Shown in pieces: positions 47,354 through 56,145 of a DNA stretch of 64,000 nt (positions are counted from its first letter, which is position 1; every line of letters starts with the position of its first letter). Origin of the DNA: Streptomyces dangxiongensis (GTDB lineage: Bacteria; Actinomycetota; Actinomycetes; Streptomycetales; Streptomycetaceae); contig NZ_CP033073.1 in assembly GCF_003675325.1 (NCBI RefSeq), positions 1,054,001 to 1,118,000 on the forward strand, written 5' to 3'. The notes beneath the pieces were generated by a model. The model did not search any database, was not told the DNA's origin, and worked only from the letters and a program-made list of their open reading frames with translations. Made by a program: the position numbers and the translations under genes.

Positions 47354-48624
47354 GCGCAGTCACATCCCGACCGACATTTCACCGGAGACCCGACGTGGGA
47401 AAAGCCGTCACGGAATTGCGCAAGCCGGCCCAGCAGCAGCCCGAGTGGGACGACCCGTCACAGACGCGGCGCATCCGCGAGATCCTGGCCGGCCGTCCGC
47501 CGCTGGTCGAGGTGGCGGACGTGCGTGCGCTGCGGGCCCTGCTGGCCCAGGTGGCCCGGGGTGAGGCCCACGTGGTGCAGGCCGGGGACTGCGCCGAGGA
47601 CCCGGGCGAATGCGGCGCGGAGTACGTGGGGCGCAAGTCCGCCGTACTCGACCTGCTCGCGGAGGCACTGCGGACGGTCACCGACAAGCCGGTCGTACGG
47701 GTCGGACGCATCGCGGGCCAGTTCGCCAAGCCCCGCTCGAAGCCCGTCGAGCGGGTGGGCGGCGTGGAACTGCCCGTCTACCGGGGGCACATGGTCAACG
47801 GCCCGGAGCCGGATCCGGAAAGCCGCCGTCACGATCCCGTACGCATCCTGACCGCCTACATGGCGGCGAGCGACGCCATGGAGCACCTGGGATGGCGCGG
47901 CCCGGCGGCCTACGGCACCCGGCGGCTGACCGAACCCCGGGTGTGGACGAGCCACGAGGCGCTCGTCCTCGACTACGAGCTGCCGATGGTCCGTGACCTG
48001 GGTGACGGTCGCCGCTGGCTCGGCTCCGCCCACTGGCCGTGGATCGGCGAGCGGACCCGTCAACTGGACGGCGCCCACATCGACCTGGTCGCCGACATCG
48101 TCAACCCCGTCGCCGTGAAGATCGGCCCCACCACCACGGCGGAGGAGATCACCGCCCTGTGCGAACGGCTCGATCCGCTGCGGGAGCCGGGCCGCCTGAC
48201 CTTCATCGTCCGCATGGGCGCCGAAGTGGTCACCGACCGGCTGCCCGCGCTGGTCGAGGCGGTCCGGACGGCCGGCCATCCGGTGATCTGGCTCAGTGAC
48301 CCCATGCACGGCAACACCGTTGCCGCCCCGGACGGCCACAAGACCCGCGTGCTGGGCACCTTGGCACGGGAGATCCGCGGATTCCGCCGGGCCGTGGCCG
48401 CTGCCGGCGGCGTGGCGGGCGGACTTCACCTGGAGACCACACCCGACGACGTGCTCGAGTGCGTCACTGACATGTCCGTGCTCGAAGGGGCGACCGTCCG
48501 GCGAACCAGCCTGTGCGACCCGCGCCTCAACACCGAGCAGGCCGTGGCGCTGATCCCCGCCTGGTCCGACCGGGAGGTGTCCGGGACCCGCGACCACTCC
48601 GAGGTGCGGCTCCACCACGCTTAG
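47350..48624 (+). CDS. Class II (amino)DAHP synthase, RifH-like
   Basis: 424 residues of the plant-type (class II) 3-deoxy-D-arabino-heptulosonate 7-phosphate synthase family. Recognisable are VQAGDCAEDPGE, VGRIAGQFAKPRS, TSHEALVLDYE, KIGPTTT, and SDPMHGNT near the C-terminus. In the rifamycin pathway RifH is the dedicated enzyme of this family that condenses the amino-tetrose phosphate with phosphoenolpyruvate to aminoDAHP, the first committed AHBA step. Its location in an AHBA cluster supports that role rather than general shikimate supply. The ATG overlaps the stop of a short upstream ORF. A separate G-rich promoter element precedes the pair. The next gene starts 218 bp downstream. Confidence 0.9.
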   Translation: MSAVTSRPTFHRRPDVGKAVTELRKPAQQQPEWDDPSQTRRIREILAGRPPLVEVADVRALRALLAQVARGEAHVVQAGDCAEDPGECGAEYVGRKSAVLDLLAEALRTVTDKPVVRVGRIAGQFAKPRSKPVERVGGVELPVYRGHMVNGPEPDPESRRHDPVRILTAYMAASDAMEHLGWRGPAAYGTRRLTEPRVWTSHEALVLDYELPMVRDLGDGRRWLGSAHWPWIGERTRQLDGAHIDLVADIVNPVAVKIGPTTTAEEITALCERLDPLREPGRLTFIVRMGAEVVTDRLPALVEAVRTAGHPVIWLSDPMHGNTVAAPDGHKTRVLGTLAREIRGFRRAVAAAGGVAGGLHLETTPDDVLECVTDMSVLEGATVRRTSLCDPRLNTEQAVALIPAWSDREVSGTRDHSEVRLHHA

Positions 48625-48842
48625 GACCACTGCGCATGGGGCTGGGAATCCGGACTTCATGTCAGCCTCCACGAGCGGGACGAGTCACCGATTCTGCGGT
48701 TCTGTCATCGGCCATGGCAGGTCGGCTTCCGGTTTTCGCCTGCGTGTCCCCGGTGCTCCGGCGTCGGTGCGCGGCAGGGAGATCGGGCCGATTTCCTTTC
48801 CTGTCTCGGCCACCTGTCCATGGTCAGGGAGTAACAGGTCCC

Positions 48843-51800
48843 ATGCATCTTCTTGTCAACGGAATCCGGCGCCGGGTAACCGGTGAGATTCTCGTTCCTC
48901 ATTCGAAGTACCACGCGCATCGTGCGCTGATCCTCGCCTCGCTGGCCGACGGCGTCAGCCGCGTCCACGGGCTGTCCGACGCCCGGCACGTCGGGTACAC
49001 CGTGCGGCTGCTGCGCGATCTCGGCGTGCGGATCACCAAAGACGGTGACACGGTCGTCGTACACGGTCTCGGCGGGCGCTACAGGCCGCGTCGGGAGACC
49101 GTCTCCGCGGGCAGTTCCGGCACCACGCTCTACTTCATGATCGGCCTGGCCTCGCTGTCCGACCGCGACGTGTCGGTGACCGGGCAGAAGTACTTCAGGC
49201 GACGCCCGGTGGGGCCCCTGCTGCACGCGCTGGAACAGATGGGTGTCCGACTGGAGTCGGCGGACGGCTGTCCGCCCGTGCACGTGCGGGGCCGGCGGCC
49301 CTCGGGCGGTCATGTCACGATCGCGGGCACCCTGTCCCAGTGGGTATCGGGCCTGATCCTGCTGGCACCGTTCGCGACGAGGCGCACCACCATCGAGGTG
49401 CAGGGCGAACTCAATGAGCGCTCCTACCTGGAGCTGACCGTGGCGATGATGCGGCAGTTCGGCCTCGAAGTGACCGTGTCCGAGGACTGGCGGCGCTTCG
49501 ACATCGAACCCGGCCAGCGGGTACGTGCCGTCGAGCTGACGCTGCCGCCCGACATCGGCTCGGCCGCGTTCGGCATCGCGACCGCCGCACTGCACCCCTG
49601 CGACGTACTGCTGCGCGGGATCACGGGCCTCCGCGGCGGCCCGGCCGACCACCCGGAGTTCCACTTCCTCGACATCGCGCGCTCCATGGGCGTACCGATG
49701 GAAGTGGACGAGAAGGCCGGCGGCCTGCGCATACAGCAGGACGCACCGCGGCTGACGGCGGTCGACGTCGACTGCCGCGACGTGCCGGACATGCTGCCGA
49801 TCCTGTCCACGCTGGGCACGTTCGCACACGGCCGGTCGGTGTTCCGCAACATCGCGCACACCCGGCTCAAGGAGTCCGACCGCGCCGCGGCCATGCTCCA
49901 GCTCAACTCCATGGGCGGTCGCCTGGAACTGTCGGGCGACGAACTGCGGGTGCAGGGTGTGGACGGGCTGGTCGGCGCGAAGTTGTCGTCGTTCAACGAC
50001 CACCGTGTCCTGATGTCGCTCGCGGTCGCGTCCTCCCGGGCCCGCGGCCGTTCGACGCTGACCTATCCGAACGCGTACCGCATCTCGTACCCGACGTTCC
50101 TCGACGCGATGAACACCCTCGGTGTTCCGATGTCCGTGGAGAACGGCTCGGCGGTCTCCGCCGGGGAGGGCACCCGCGCCGGGCACCTGGCACGGAAGCC
50201 GGCCGACCCCGAAGCCGCGTCGCGGATCACGCTGACGGAGCGGCTGCGCCGGCAGGCCGTCACCCGGCCCGATGACACGGCCGTGGTGGACGTACGGTCC
50301 GACCACGACGAGGTGGTCACCTGGCGTGAGCTGGCGGACCAGGTGGACCGCGCCGCGGCCCTGCTGCTGCGTCTCGGTGTGCGGCCGGGTGAGAACGTGG
50401 CGTACCAACTGCCCAACCGCCTGGAGTTCGTGGTGCTGTCGCTGGCGGCACTGCGCGTCGGAGCCGTGTGCTGCCCCGTCATCCCGTTCTTCCGGGAGCG
50501 CGAGGTCGGGTTCGTGCTCAGGCGCTCCAGGGCCCGGGTGCTGGTGGTGGCCGACCGCCACCGCTCACGTCGGCCGGCGCAGGAGGTGCTGGACCTGGCT
50601 GCCGAGGACGGCTCGGACGTGAGCGTGGAGCACGTGGTGGTGCTGGCCACCTCGGGAGGCTCCGCCGAGCTGCCCGAGACCTCGGTCGGCGGGATATCCG
50701 TGCACGACTGGCCGCGGGCGCTGGAGACGACGCAGATCGACCGCACGGCGCTCGACGCGATCGTGCCGACGCCGGACATGACGGCGCAGCTACTGTTCAC
50801 CTCGGGCACCACCAGCGAGCCCAAAGGCGTCACCCAGCCCACGCGCAACCTGGTCAGGGCCGCCGCGATGGAGGTACGACACCTCGGGCTCGGAGAGCGG
50901 GACGCGATCTGGGTGCCGTCACCGCTCGCCCACCAGACGGGCTTCCTGTACGGCATGGTGCTGGCGTTGGTGCTGGGCGTGCCGCAGATCCTCCAGCCCG
51001 ACTGGGACGCCAAGCGGGCGCTGCAGTCGCTCAACGAACACCGTGCGACGTTCGTGCAGGCGGCGACACCGTTCCTGTCCGACCTGGTCAAGGCGGTGGA
51101 GGAGAGTGGCGAGACGCCGCGCCATCTGCGGATCTTCGTCGCGACGGGGGCGATGGTGCCGCGTGGTCTCGCCGAACGCGCGGGGCGCGTGCTCGGCGCC
51201 GAGGTGTGCGGGGCCTTCGGCACCACCGAGACCTGCCTGGGCGCACTGTCGGCGCCCGGGGACGAGCCGCGGCAGCGCTGGGGCTCCGACGGCCGTGTAC
51301 TGGACGGCGTCGAGCTGAGGATCACGGACGACGAGGGGCGTGTCCTGGCCGCGGGCGAGGAGGGCAACTTCGAGCTGCGCTCCCCCACGGTCTTCGGGGG
51401 CTATCTCGACCGTCCCGACCTGACGGCCCAGGCGTTCACCGAGGACGGCTGGTACCGCACCGGTGACCTGGCGACGATCGACGGTGCCGGCTTCCTCAGG
51501 ATCACCGGACGCGTGAAGGACGTGATCAACCGCGGCGGTGAGAAGATCCCCGTCGCGGAGATCGAGCAACTGCTGTTCGGGCACCCCCTGGTGGCGGACG
51601 TGGCCGTGGTGGCCATGCCGGACGAGCGTCTCGGCGAGCGTGCCTGTGCGTTCGTGGTTCCGGACGGCGGGGCCGAGCTGACGTTCGAGGAGATGCGGCG
51701 CTACCTGGACGGGCACCAGGTGGCCAAGCAGTACTGGCCGGAACGCCTCGTGCCGATCGACGCGCTGCCGCGCAACCCGATCGGCAAGGTGAAGAAGTTC

Positions 51801-51854
51801 GAGCTGCGGGCCTTGGCCCACGGTCTTCGGCCGCACGACGAGGACCCTGTCTGA
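48843..51854 (+). CDS. EPSP-synthase-like / acyl-CoA ligase fusion, cyclohexanecarboxylate pathway
   Basis: 1,003 residues. Residues 1-430 have the EPSP synthase fold: SKYHAHRALI (Lys/Ser/Arg substrate site), GSSGTTLYF, TLSQWVSGLILLAP, PPDIGSAAFG, RLKESDR and FNDHRVLMSLA. The GNAGTAMR loop is altered and its Arg, which helps bind phosphoenolpyruvate, is Tyr. After a 30-residue linker, residues 461-1003 form an adenylate-forming ligase ([43 protein letters not shown], Lys in NPIGKVKK). An EPSP-synthase homolog is associated with the first elimination that turns shikimate toward cyclohexanecarboxyl-CoA in ansatrienin producers. The ligase would make the CoA ester. The fusion couples elimination with activation. 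It is the first gene of the CHC cassette. Confidence 0.85.
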   Translation: MHLLVNGIRRRVTGEILVPHSKYHAHRALILASLADGVSRVHGLSDARHVGYTVRLLRDLGVRITKDGDTVVVHGLGGRYRPRRETVSAGSSGTTLYFMIGLASLSDRDVSVTGQKYFRRRPVGPLLHALEQMGVRLESADGCPPVHVRGRRPSGGHVTIAGTLSQWVSGLILLAPFATRRTTIEVQGELNERSYLELTVAMMRQFGLEVTVSEDWRRFDIEPGQRVRAVELTLPPDIGSAAFGIATAALHPCDVLLRGITGLRGGPADHPEFHFLDIARSMGVPMEVDEKAGGLRIQQDAPRLTAVDVDCRDVPDMLPILSTLGTFAHGRSVFRNIAHTRLKESDRAAAMLQLNSMGGRLELSGDELRVQGVDGLVGAKLSSFNDHRVLMSLAVASSRARGRSTLTYPNAYRISYPTFLDAMNTLGVPMSVENGSAVSAGEGTRAGHLARKPADPEAASRITLTERLRRQAVTRPDDTAVVDVRSDHDEVVTWRELADQVDRAAALLLRLGVRPGENVAYQLPNRLEFVVLSLAALRVGAVCCPVIPFFREREVGFVLRRSRARVLVVADRHRSRRPAQEVLDLAAEDGSDVSVEHVVVLATSGGSAELPETSVGGISVHDWPRALETTQIDRTALDAIVPTPDMTAQLLFTSGTTSEPKGVTQPTRNLVRAAAMEVRHLGLGERDAIWVPSPLAHQTGFLYGMVLALVLGVPQILQPDWDAKRALQSLNEHRATFVQAATPFLSDLVKAVEESGETPRHLRIFVATGAMVPRGLAERAGRVLGAEVCGAFGTTETCLGALSAPGDEPRQRWGSDGRVLDGVELRITDDEGRVLAAGEEGNFELRSPTVFGGYLDRPDLTAQAFTEDGWYRTGDLATIDGAGFLRITGRVKDVINRGGEKIPVAEIEQLLFGHPLVADVAVVAMPDERLGERACAFVVPDGGAELTFEEMRRYLDGHQVAKQYWPERLVPIDALPRNPIGKVKKFELRALAHGLRPHDEDPV

Positions 51855-51936
51855 CACCCCGCCCGTCCCCGCCGCGGTGACCGGCGGGGACGGGAGGACA
51901 TCACACCCCGACGACGCAAGAGGACAGAGGCAGCAG

Positions 51937-53106
51937 ATGACGGACGAGCGGCAGTTCCACGAGTTGCGCACCCAGGTCGAGCAGTGGGTGGAGGGACCGG
52001 GTGAGCGGTGGGCCGAACGCATCGAGGAGACCGGGCAGGTACCCGAGGAGCTGTGGGCCGAGTTGAACGGCCTGGGCTTCCTGCGGCTGGCGGCTCCCGA
52101 GGAGTACGGCGGCCACGGCCTCGGCTTCGCGCGCTGGATGGAGCTGATGGAGATCTTCTCCCGCTCGCACGGCTCCGTGCGCATGATCGTGCACGTCGTC
52201 AACGGCATCTGGCGCTCCATGGACGGCCACGCCGACGACGAGCAGCGCAAGCGCTTCGTCATCCCCTCGGTCACCGGCGACATCAAGATCGCCTTCACGC
52301 TCACCGAGCCGGGCAACGGCACCGGCGCGGACATCACCACTTCGGTGGTGCGCGAGGGTGACACGTACTACCTGTCGGGGCGCAAGCATCTGATCACCTT
52401 CGGAGTGCGCTGCGACTACTACCTGCTGGCCGCCCGCGTCGAGGGCAGCACCGGTCACGCGGGCACCGTGGCCCTGCTGGTGCCGCGGCACGCCCCGGGC
52501 GTCACGGTCGAGGACACCTCCCGCACGATGGGAGTCACGGGTACCGACCACGCGTCGCTGACCTTCGACCGCACCCCGGTACCGGTGGACCACCGACTGG
52601 GGGCGGAGGGCGAGGGCCTGGAGGTGTTCCTCGGTGGCTTCCTCACCCCGTCCCGGATCTCCGTGGCGATGAGCTGCGTCGGTCTCGCCCAGCGCGCCCA
52701 GCAGCTTGCCGTCGAGTACGCCCGGAACCGGGTGACCTTCGGCAAGTCACTCACCCAGCGCCAGGCGATCCAGTTCATGCTGGCCGAGAACGCGGCGGAC
52801 ATCGAGGCCGCCAGACAGCTGACCCTGCACGCCGCCCGCCGTTTCGAGGAGGGCGCGGACGACGCGTCCATGCAGTCGTCGATGGCGAAGATGCACGCCG
52901 TGACGATGTTGACGAACGTCACCGACAAGGCGCTCCAGGTGCACGGTGGGCTCGGCTACTGGAAGTCGCAGAAGATCGAGCGCGTCTACCGCGACGCCCG
53001 TGCCCAACGCTTCGAGGAAGGCACCAACGAGGTGCAGAAGGCAGTGGTCTTCCGCGAGTTGCTCCAACGCGCCGCGGCCTGTGACGGGGAAGGAACGAGC
53101 CGATGA
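51937..53106 (+). CDS. Acyl-CoA dehydrogenase, cyclohexanecarboxyl-CoA pathway
   Basis: 389 residues of the FAD-dependent acyl-CoA dehydrogenase family: FTLTEPGNGTGAD near residue 129, RVTFGKSLTQRQAIQFM near 266, QVHGGLGY near 335 and the C-terminal RFEEGTNEVQ, in which Glu361 is the likely catalytic base. Start ATG 51937 has AGAGGCAGCAG upstream. The gene ends in ATGA overlap with the ChcA-type reductase. In the conversion of shikimate to cyclohexanecarboxyl-CoA, alternating eliminations, dehydrogenations and reductions occur on ring CoA esters, so this enzyme is expected to oxidise, or run in reverse on, a cyclohexene-carboxyl-CoA. The exact step cannot be assigned from sequence. Confidence 0.88.
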   Translation: MTDERQFHELRTQVEQWVEGPGERWAERIEETGQVPEELWAELNGLGFLRLAAPEEYGGHGLGFARWMELMEIFSRSHGSVRMIVHVVNGIWRSMDGHADDEQRKRFVIPSVTGDIKIAFTLTEPGNGTGADITTSVVREGDTYYLSGRKHLITFGVRCDYYLLAARVEGSTGHAGTVALLVPRHAPGVTVEDTSRTMGVTGTDHASLTFDRTPVPVDHRLGAEGEGLEVFLGGFLTPSRISVAMSCVGLAQRAQQLAVEYARNRVTFGKSLTQRQAIQFMLAENAADIEAARQLTLHAARRFEEGADDASMQSSMAKMHAVTMLTNVTDKALQVHGGLGYWKSQKIERVYRDARAQRFEEGTNEVQKAVVFRELLQRAAACDGEGTSR

Positions 53107-53955
53107 ACAACCACCAGGACGCGCAGCACCGGCAGACGCCCGAGCGCGAGCGGGTATCGCTGATCACCGGTGCCTCGCGCGGCATCGGCCGCGCCCTGGC
53201 ACTCACCCTCGCCCGGCAGGGCGGCACGGTGGTGGTCAACTACAAGAAGAACGCCGACCTGGCACAGAAGACCGTCACCGACGTCGAGGAGGCCGGCGGC
53301 CGTGGCTTCACGGTCCAGGCGGACGTCGAGACCCCCGAGGGCATCACCGCGCTGTTCGACGAGGTGGCACAGCGCTGCGGACGGCTCGACCACTTCGTCT
53401 CCAACGCGGCGGCGAGCGCGTTCAAGAACATCGTCGACCTCGGCCCGCACCACCTGGACCGCTCGTACGCGATGAACCTGCGGCCGTTCGTGCTGGGGGC
53501 GCAGCAGGCCGTGCGGCTGATGGACGACGGCGGGCGGATCGTCGCGCTGTCCTCCTACGGTTCGATCCGCGCCTATCCCACCTACGCGATGCTCGGCGGC
53601 ATGAAGGCCGCCATCGAGTCGTGGGTGCGGTACATGGCGGTGGAGTTCGCCCCGTACGGCATCAACGTCAACGCGGTCAACGGCGGGCTCATCGACTCCG
53701 ACTCCCTGGAGTTTCTTCTACGGCCTCGAAGGCATGCCGCCCATGCAAGGCGTCCTCGACCGTATCCCCGCGCGCCGGCCGGGCACCGTGCAGGAGATGG
53801 CCGACACCATCGCCTTCCTCCTCGGCGACGGAGCCGGCTACATCACCGGGCAGACCCTCGTGGTCGACGGCGGGCTCAGCGTCGTCGCACCGCCGTTCTT
53901 CGCGGACGCGGGCGAGGCGCTCGTGCTGCCGCCCCGGCCGACTCGCGGCGACTGA
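53103..53955 (+). CDS. chcA: ChcA-type 1-cyclohexenylcarbonyl-CoA reductase (SDR), one-base frameshift
   Basis: Short-chain dehydrogenase fold with TGASRGIGRALA (cofactor loop), NAAASAF, SSYGS and the end HGG-type segment VVDGGLS. The catalytic pair is Y-AMLGGM-K, a Tyr-(X6)-Lys spacing typical of enoyl reductases (FabI/FabL) rather than the usual Tyr-(X3)-Lys. ChcA of S. collinus is an NADPH enoyl-CoA reductase of this kind that makes cyclohexanecarboxyl-CoA. A run of three T's at 53712-53714 shifts the frame; with two T's the protein reads EFFYGLEGMPPM and continues to the natural stop at 53955, about 283 residues. I regard this as a sequence error. The gene is translationally coupled to the acyl-CoA dehydrogenase. 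Confidence 0.85.
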
Positions 53956-53983
53956 GCCGAGGATCCCGGGAGGGGGACCGCAG

Positions 53984-56107
53984 GTGTTCGATCATGTCTT
54001 CAAGCCCTGCGACATCGGCGCTCTCACCGTGCCGCACCGCATCGTCATGGGCGCCATGCACCTGAACCTGGAGACCCTGGACGACGGCGGTGCGGCCCTG
54101 GCCGCCTTCTACACGGAACGCGTGCGCGGCGGTGCCGGACTGATCGTCACCGGCGGCACCGCGGTGAACGGGGCGGGTGCCGGCGGGCCCGGGTACGGCG
54201 TGCTCGACGACGAGGACCACAGGTCCGTGCTGCGCCGGGCGGCCCGCGCGGTGCACGACGCCGACGGTCTTGTCGCCCTCCAGCTCTTCCACGCCGGGCG
54301 GTACGCGCTCCCCGGTGAGCACGGCAGTACGCCGCTCGCGCCGTCCGCCGTGTACAGCCGGTTCTCCCGCACCGTTCCGCGGGCGATGACCGAGGAGGAG
54401 ATCACCGGGACCGTCGCCGACTTCGCGCGGGCCGCGAGGACGGCGCGCGAGCTGGGCTTCGACGCCGTGGAGGTGATGGGCTCCGAGGGCTATCTGCTGA
54501 ACCAGTTCACCGCGCCGCTCACCAACCGGCGGAGCGACCGCTGGGGCGGTGACGCCGAGGGGCGGCGCCGCCTGCCCGTCGAGGTGCTGCGGGCCGTACG
54601 GGCGGCGGTGGGCACGGCGTTCCCGGTGCTCTTCCGGATGTCCGGCGCCGACCTCGTCACCGACGGCACCCCGTGGCAGGAGACGGCCGCGCTGGCCGTC
54701 GCACTCGCCGAGGCCGGGGCCGACGCGCTGGCGGTGGGCATCGGCTGGCACGAGTCGCCCGTGCCGACCGTGCAGGCCCAGGTGCCGCCGGGCACGTGGG
54801 CCGGGTACGCCGAGGGGGTCAAACGGGCGCTGCGCGGGGCGGGCCACGGCGAGCTGCCCGTCATCGCGTCCAACCGCTTCAACCGGATCGCGCAGGCGGA
54901 GGAGGCGCTCGCCAGGGGCGACATCGACCTGGTGGCCATGGCCCGCCCGTTCCTCGCGGACGCGGCCGTCGTCGGCAAGTCCCGGGCCGGCCGCGACGCG
55001 TCGGTGGACCTCTGCATCGCCTGCAACGAGGCGTGCATCGACCGGTCTTTCGGTACCGAGAGGGTGTCCTGCCTGGTGAATCCCCGGGCGGGGTACGAGC
55101 GGGAGTTCCCCCGGCTCCCCGCTCGAAGCTCCCTCACGTACCGGGGCCGGTACGCCGTGATCGGCGCCGGGCTCGCGGGGCTAGAAGCCGCCCGCACCCT
55201 GGCGGGACTCGGGCACGAGGTCGAGGTGTACGAAGCAGCCGACGAGCCCGGCGGCCAGTTCCGGATGGCCGCCCGGGTGCCGGGCAAGGCGGACTTCGGC
55301 GAGACCGTACGGCGGCGGGTCCGGGAACTCGCCGAACTGCGCGTCCCCCTCCACCTGGGGCACCGCGTCGGGGCCGGGGACGTGCACCTGTTGCGCACCA
55401 TGGACGGCGTCATTGTCGCCACCGGCGTACGCCCCCGCCGGCCGGAACTGCCCGGCCTCGCCCTGCCGCACGTCCTCGACTACCCCCGAGCGTTCGCCGA
55501 CCCCGACGCACTCGGCCCGCGCATCGCCATCATCGGTGGCGGCGGAATCGCCGTCGACCTGGCCCACCTCCTCACCGGTCGTTCCTCCACCGCCCCGACC
55601 CGGGAGGAGTTCCTCGCCTCCCATGCCTTCACCACCTCGTCCCGGACGACCCCGGTCGCCGGGACGAGCGGTCGACCGGCCGAAACACCCCGCCGGGTGA
55701 CGGTCATGCGCCGCAGCGGCAGGATCGGCGCCGGCATCGGTCCCTCCACCCGGTGGGTGGTGATGGAGGAGCTGCGCGCCGCCGGAGTACGCCTGCTCAC
55801 CGACATCGCGTACCAGGAGATCACGCGCGACGGCGTGATCGTCGTCGGCGCCGACGGCAACCGGCAGCTCGTCGACGCCGACCACGTCGTCCTCGCCACC
55901 GGCCAGGAGAGCGAACGCGATGTCGTCGCCACGCTCCACCGGGCCGGCGTCCCCTTCGAGACCGCCGGCGGCGCCGCCGGCACCGACGGCCTCAACGCCG
56001 TACGGGCCACCGCGCAGGGACTGCGCGCCGCGCACCGCATCGCCCGGAACCCGGCGCCTCGGGCGAAGCGGCACGCACCGTCCTCGCCCGCGCGGCCACA
56101 GCGGTGA
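53984..56107 (+). CDS. 2,4-dienoyl-CoA reductase-like flavin/Fe-S oxidoreductase
   Basis: 707 residues. Residues 1-340 are an old-yellow-enzyme TIM barrel (ALQLFHAGR, GSEGYLLNQF, NRRSDRWGG, RPFLADAA). A four-cysteine cluster motif follows (CIACNEACIDRSFGTERVSC: C-x2-C-x3-C-x11-C near 345-365). The C-terminal half carries two dinucleotide folds (VIGAGLAGLEAA and IIGGGGIAVDLA). This is the architecture of FMN/FAD/4Fe-4S 2,4-dienoyl-CoA reductase. In this operon it most likely reduces a cyclohexadienylcarbonyl-CoA on the route to cyclohexanecarboxyl-CoA. The GTG start has GGGAGGGGGA upstream and lies 28 bp after the chcA stop. It is the last gene of the operon and converges on the LAL regulator. 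Confidence 0.87.
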   Translation: MFDHVFKPCDIGALTVPHRIVMGAMHLNLETLDDGGAALAAFYTERVRGGAGLIVTGGTAVNGAGAGGPGYGVLDDEDHRSVLRRAARAVHDADGLVALQLFHAGRYALPGEHGSTPLAPSAVYSRFSRTVPRAMTEEEITGTVADFARAARTARELGFDAVEVMGSEGYLLNQFTAPLTNRRSDRWGGDAEGRRRLPVEVLRAVRAAVGTAFPVLFRMSGADLVTDGTPWQETAALAVALAEAGADALAVGIGWHESPVPTVQAQVPPGTWAGYAEGVKRALRGAGHGELPVIASNRFNRIAQAEEALARGDIDLVAMARPFLADAAVVGKSRAGRDASVDLCIACNEACIDRSFGTERVSCLVNPRAGYEREFPRLPARSSLTYRGRYAVIGAGLAGLEAARTLAGLGHEVEVYEAADEPGGQFRMAARVPGKADFGETVRRRVRELAELRVPLHLGHRVGAGDVHLLRTMDGVIVATGVRPRRPELPGLALPHVLDYPRAFADPDALGPRIAIIGGGGIAVDLAHLLTGRSSTAPTREEFLASHAFTTSSRTTPVAGTSGRPAETPRRVTVMRRSGRIGAGIGPSTRWVVMEELRAAGVRLLTDIAYQEITRDGVIVVGADGNRQLVDADHVVLATGQESERDVVATLHRAGVPFETAGGAAGTDGLNAVRATAQGLRAAHRIARNPAPRAKRHAPSSPARPQR

Positions 56108-56135
56108 CCGCCGGCCCCCGCTCCGGGCCGGGCGG
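56108..56135. terminator. Hairpin between convergent genes
   Basis: CCGCCGGCCC / GGGCCGGGCGG, a 10-bp stem with one bulged G and a 7-nt loop. It fills most of the 38 bp between the convergent flavoenzyme and regulator genes, so it may terminate both. Confidence 0.6.
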
Positions 56136-56145
56136 CCCCGGTGTG

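Noticed and set aside
48843..50130. Primary-metabolism aroA (EPSP synthase)
   Set aside because: It is fused to a CoA ligase, has lost the Arg of the GNAGTAMR loop and sits in a CHC operon, so shikimate-pathway housekeeping is unlikely.
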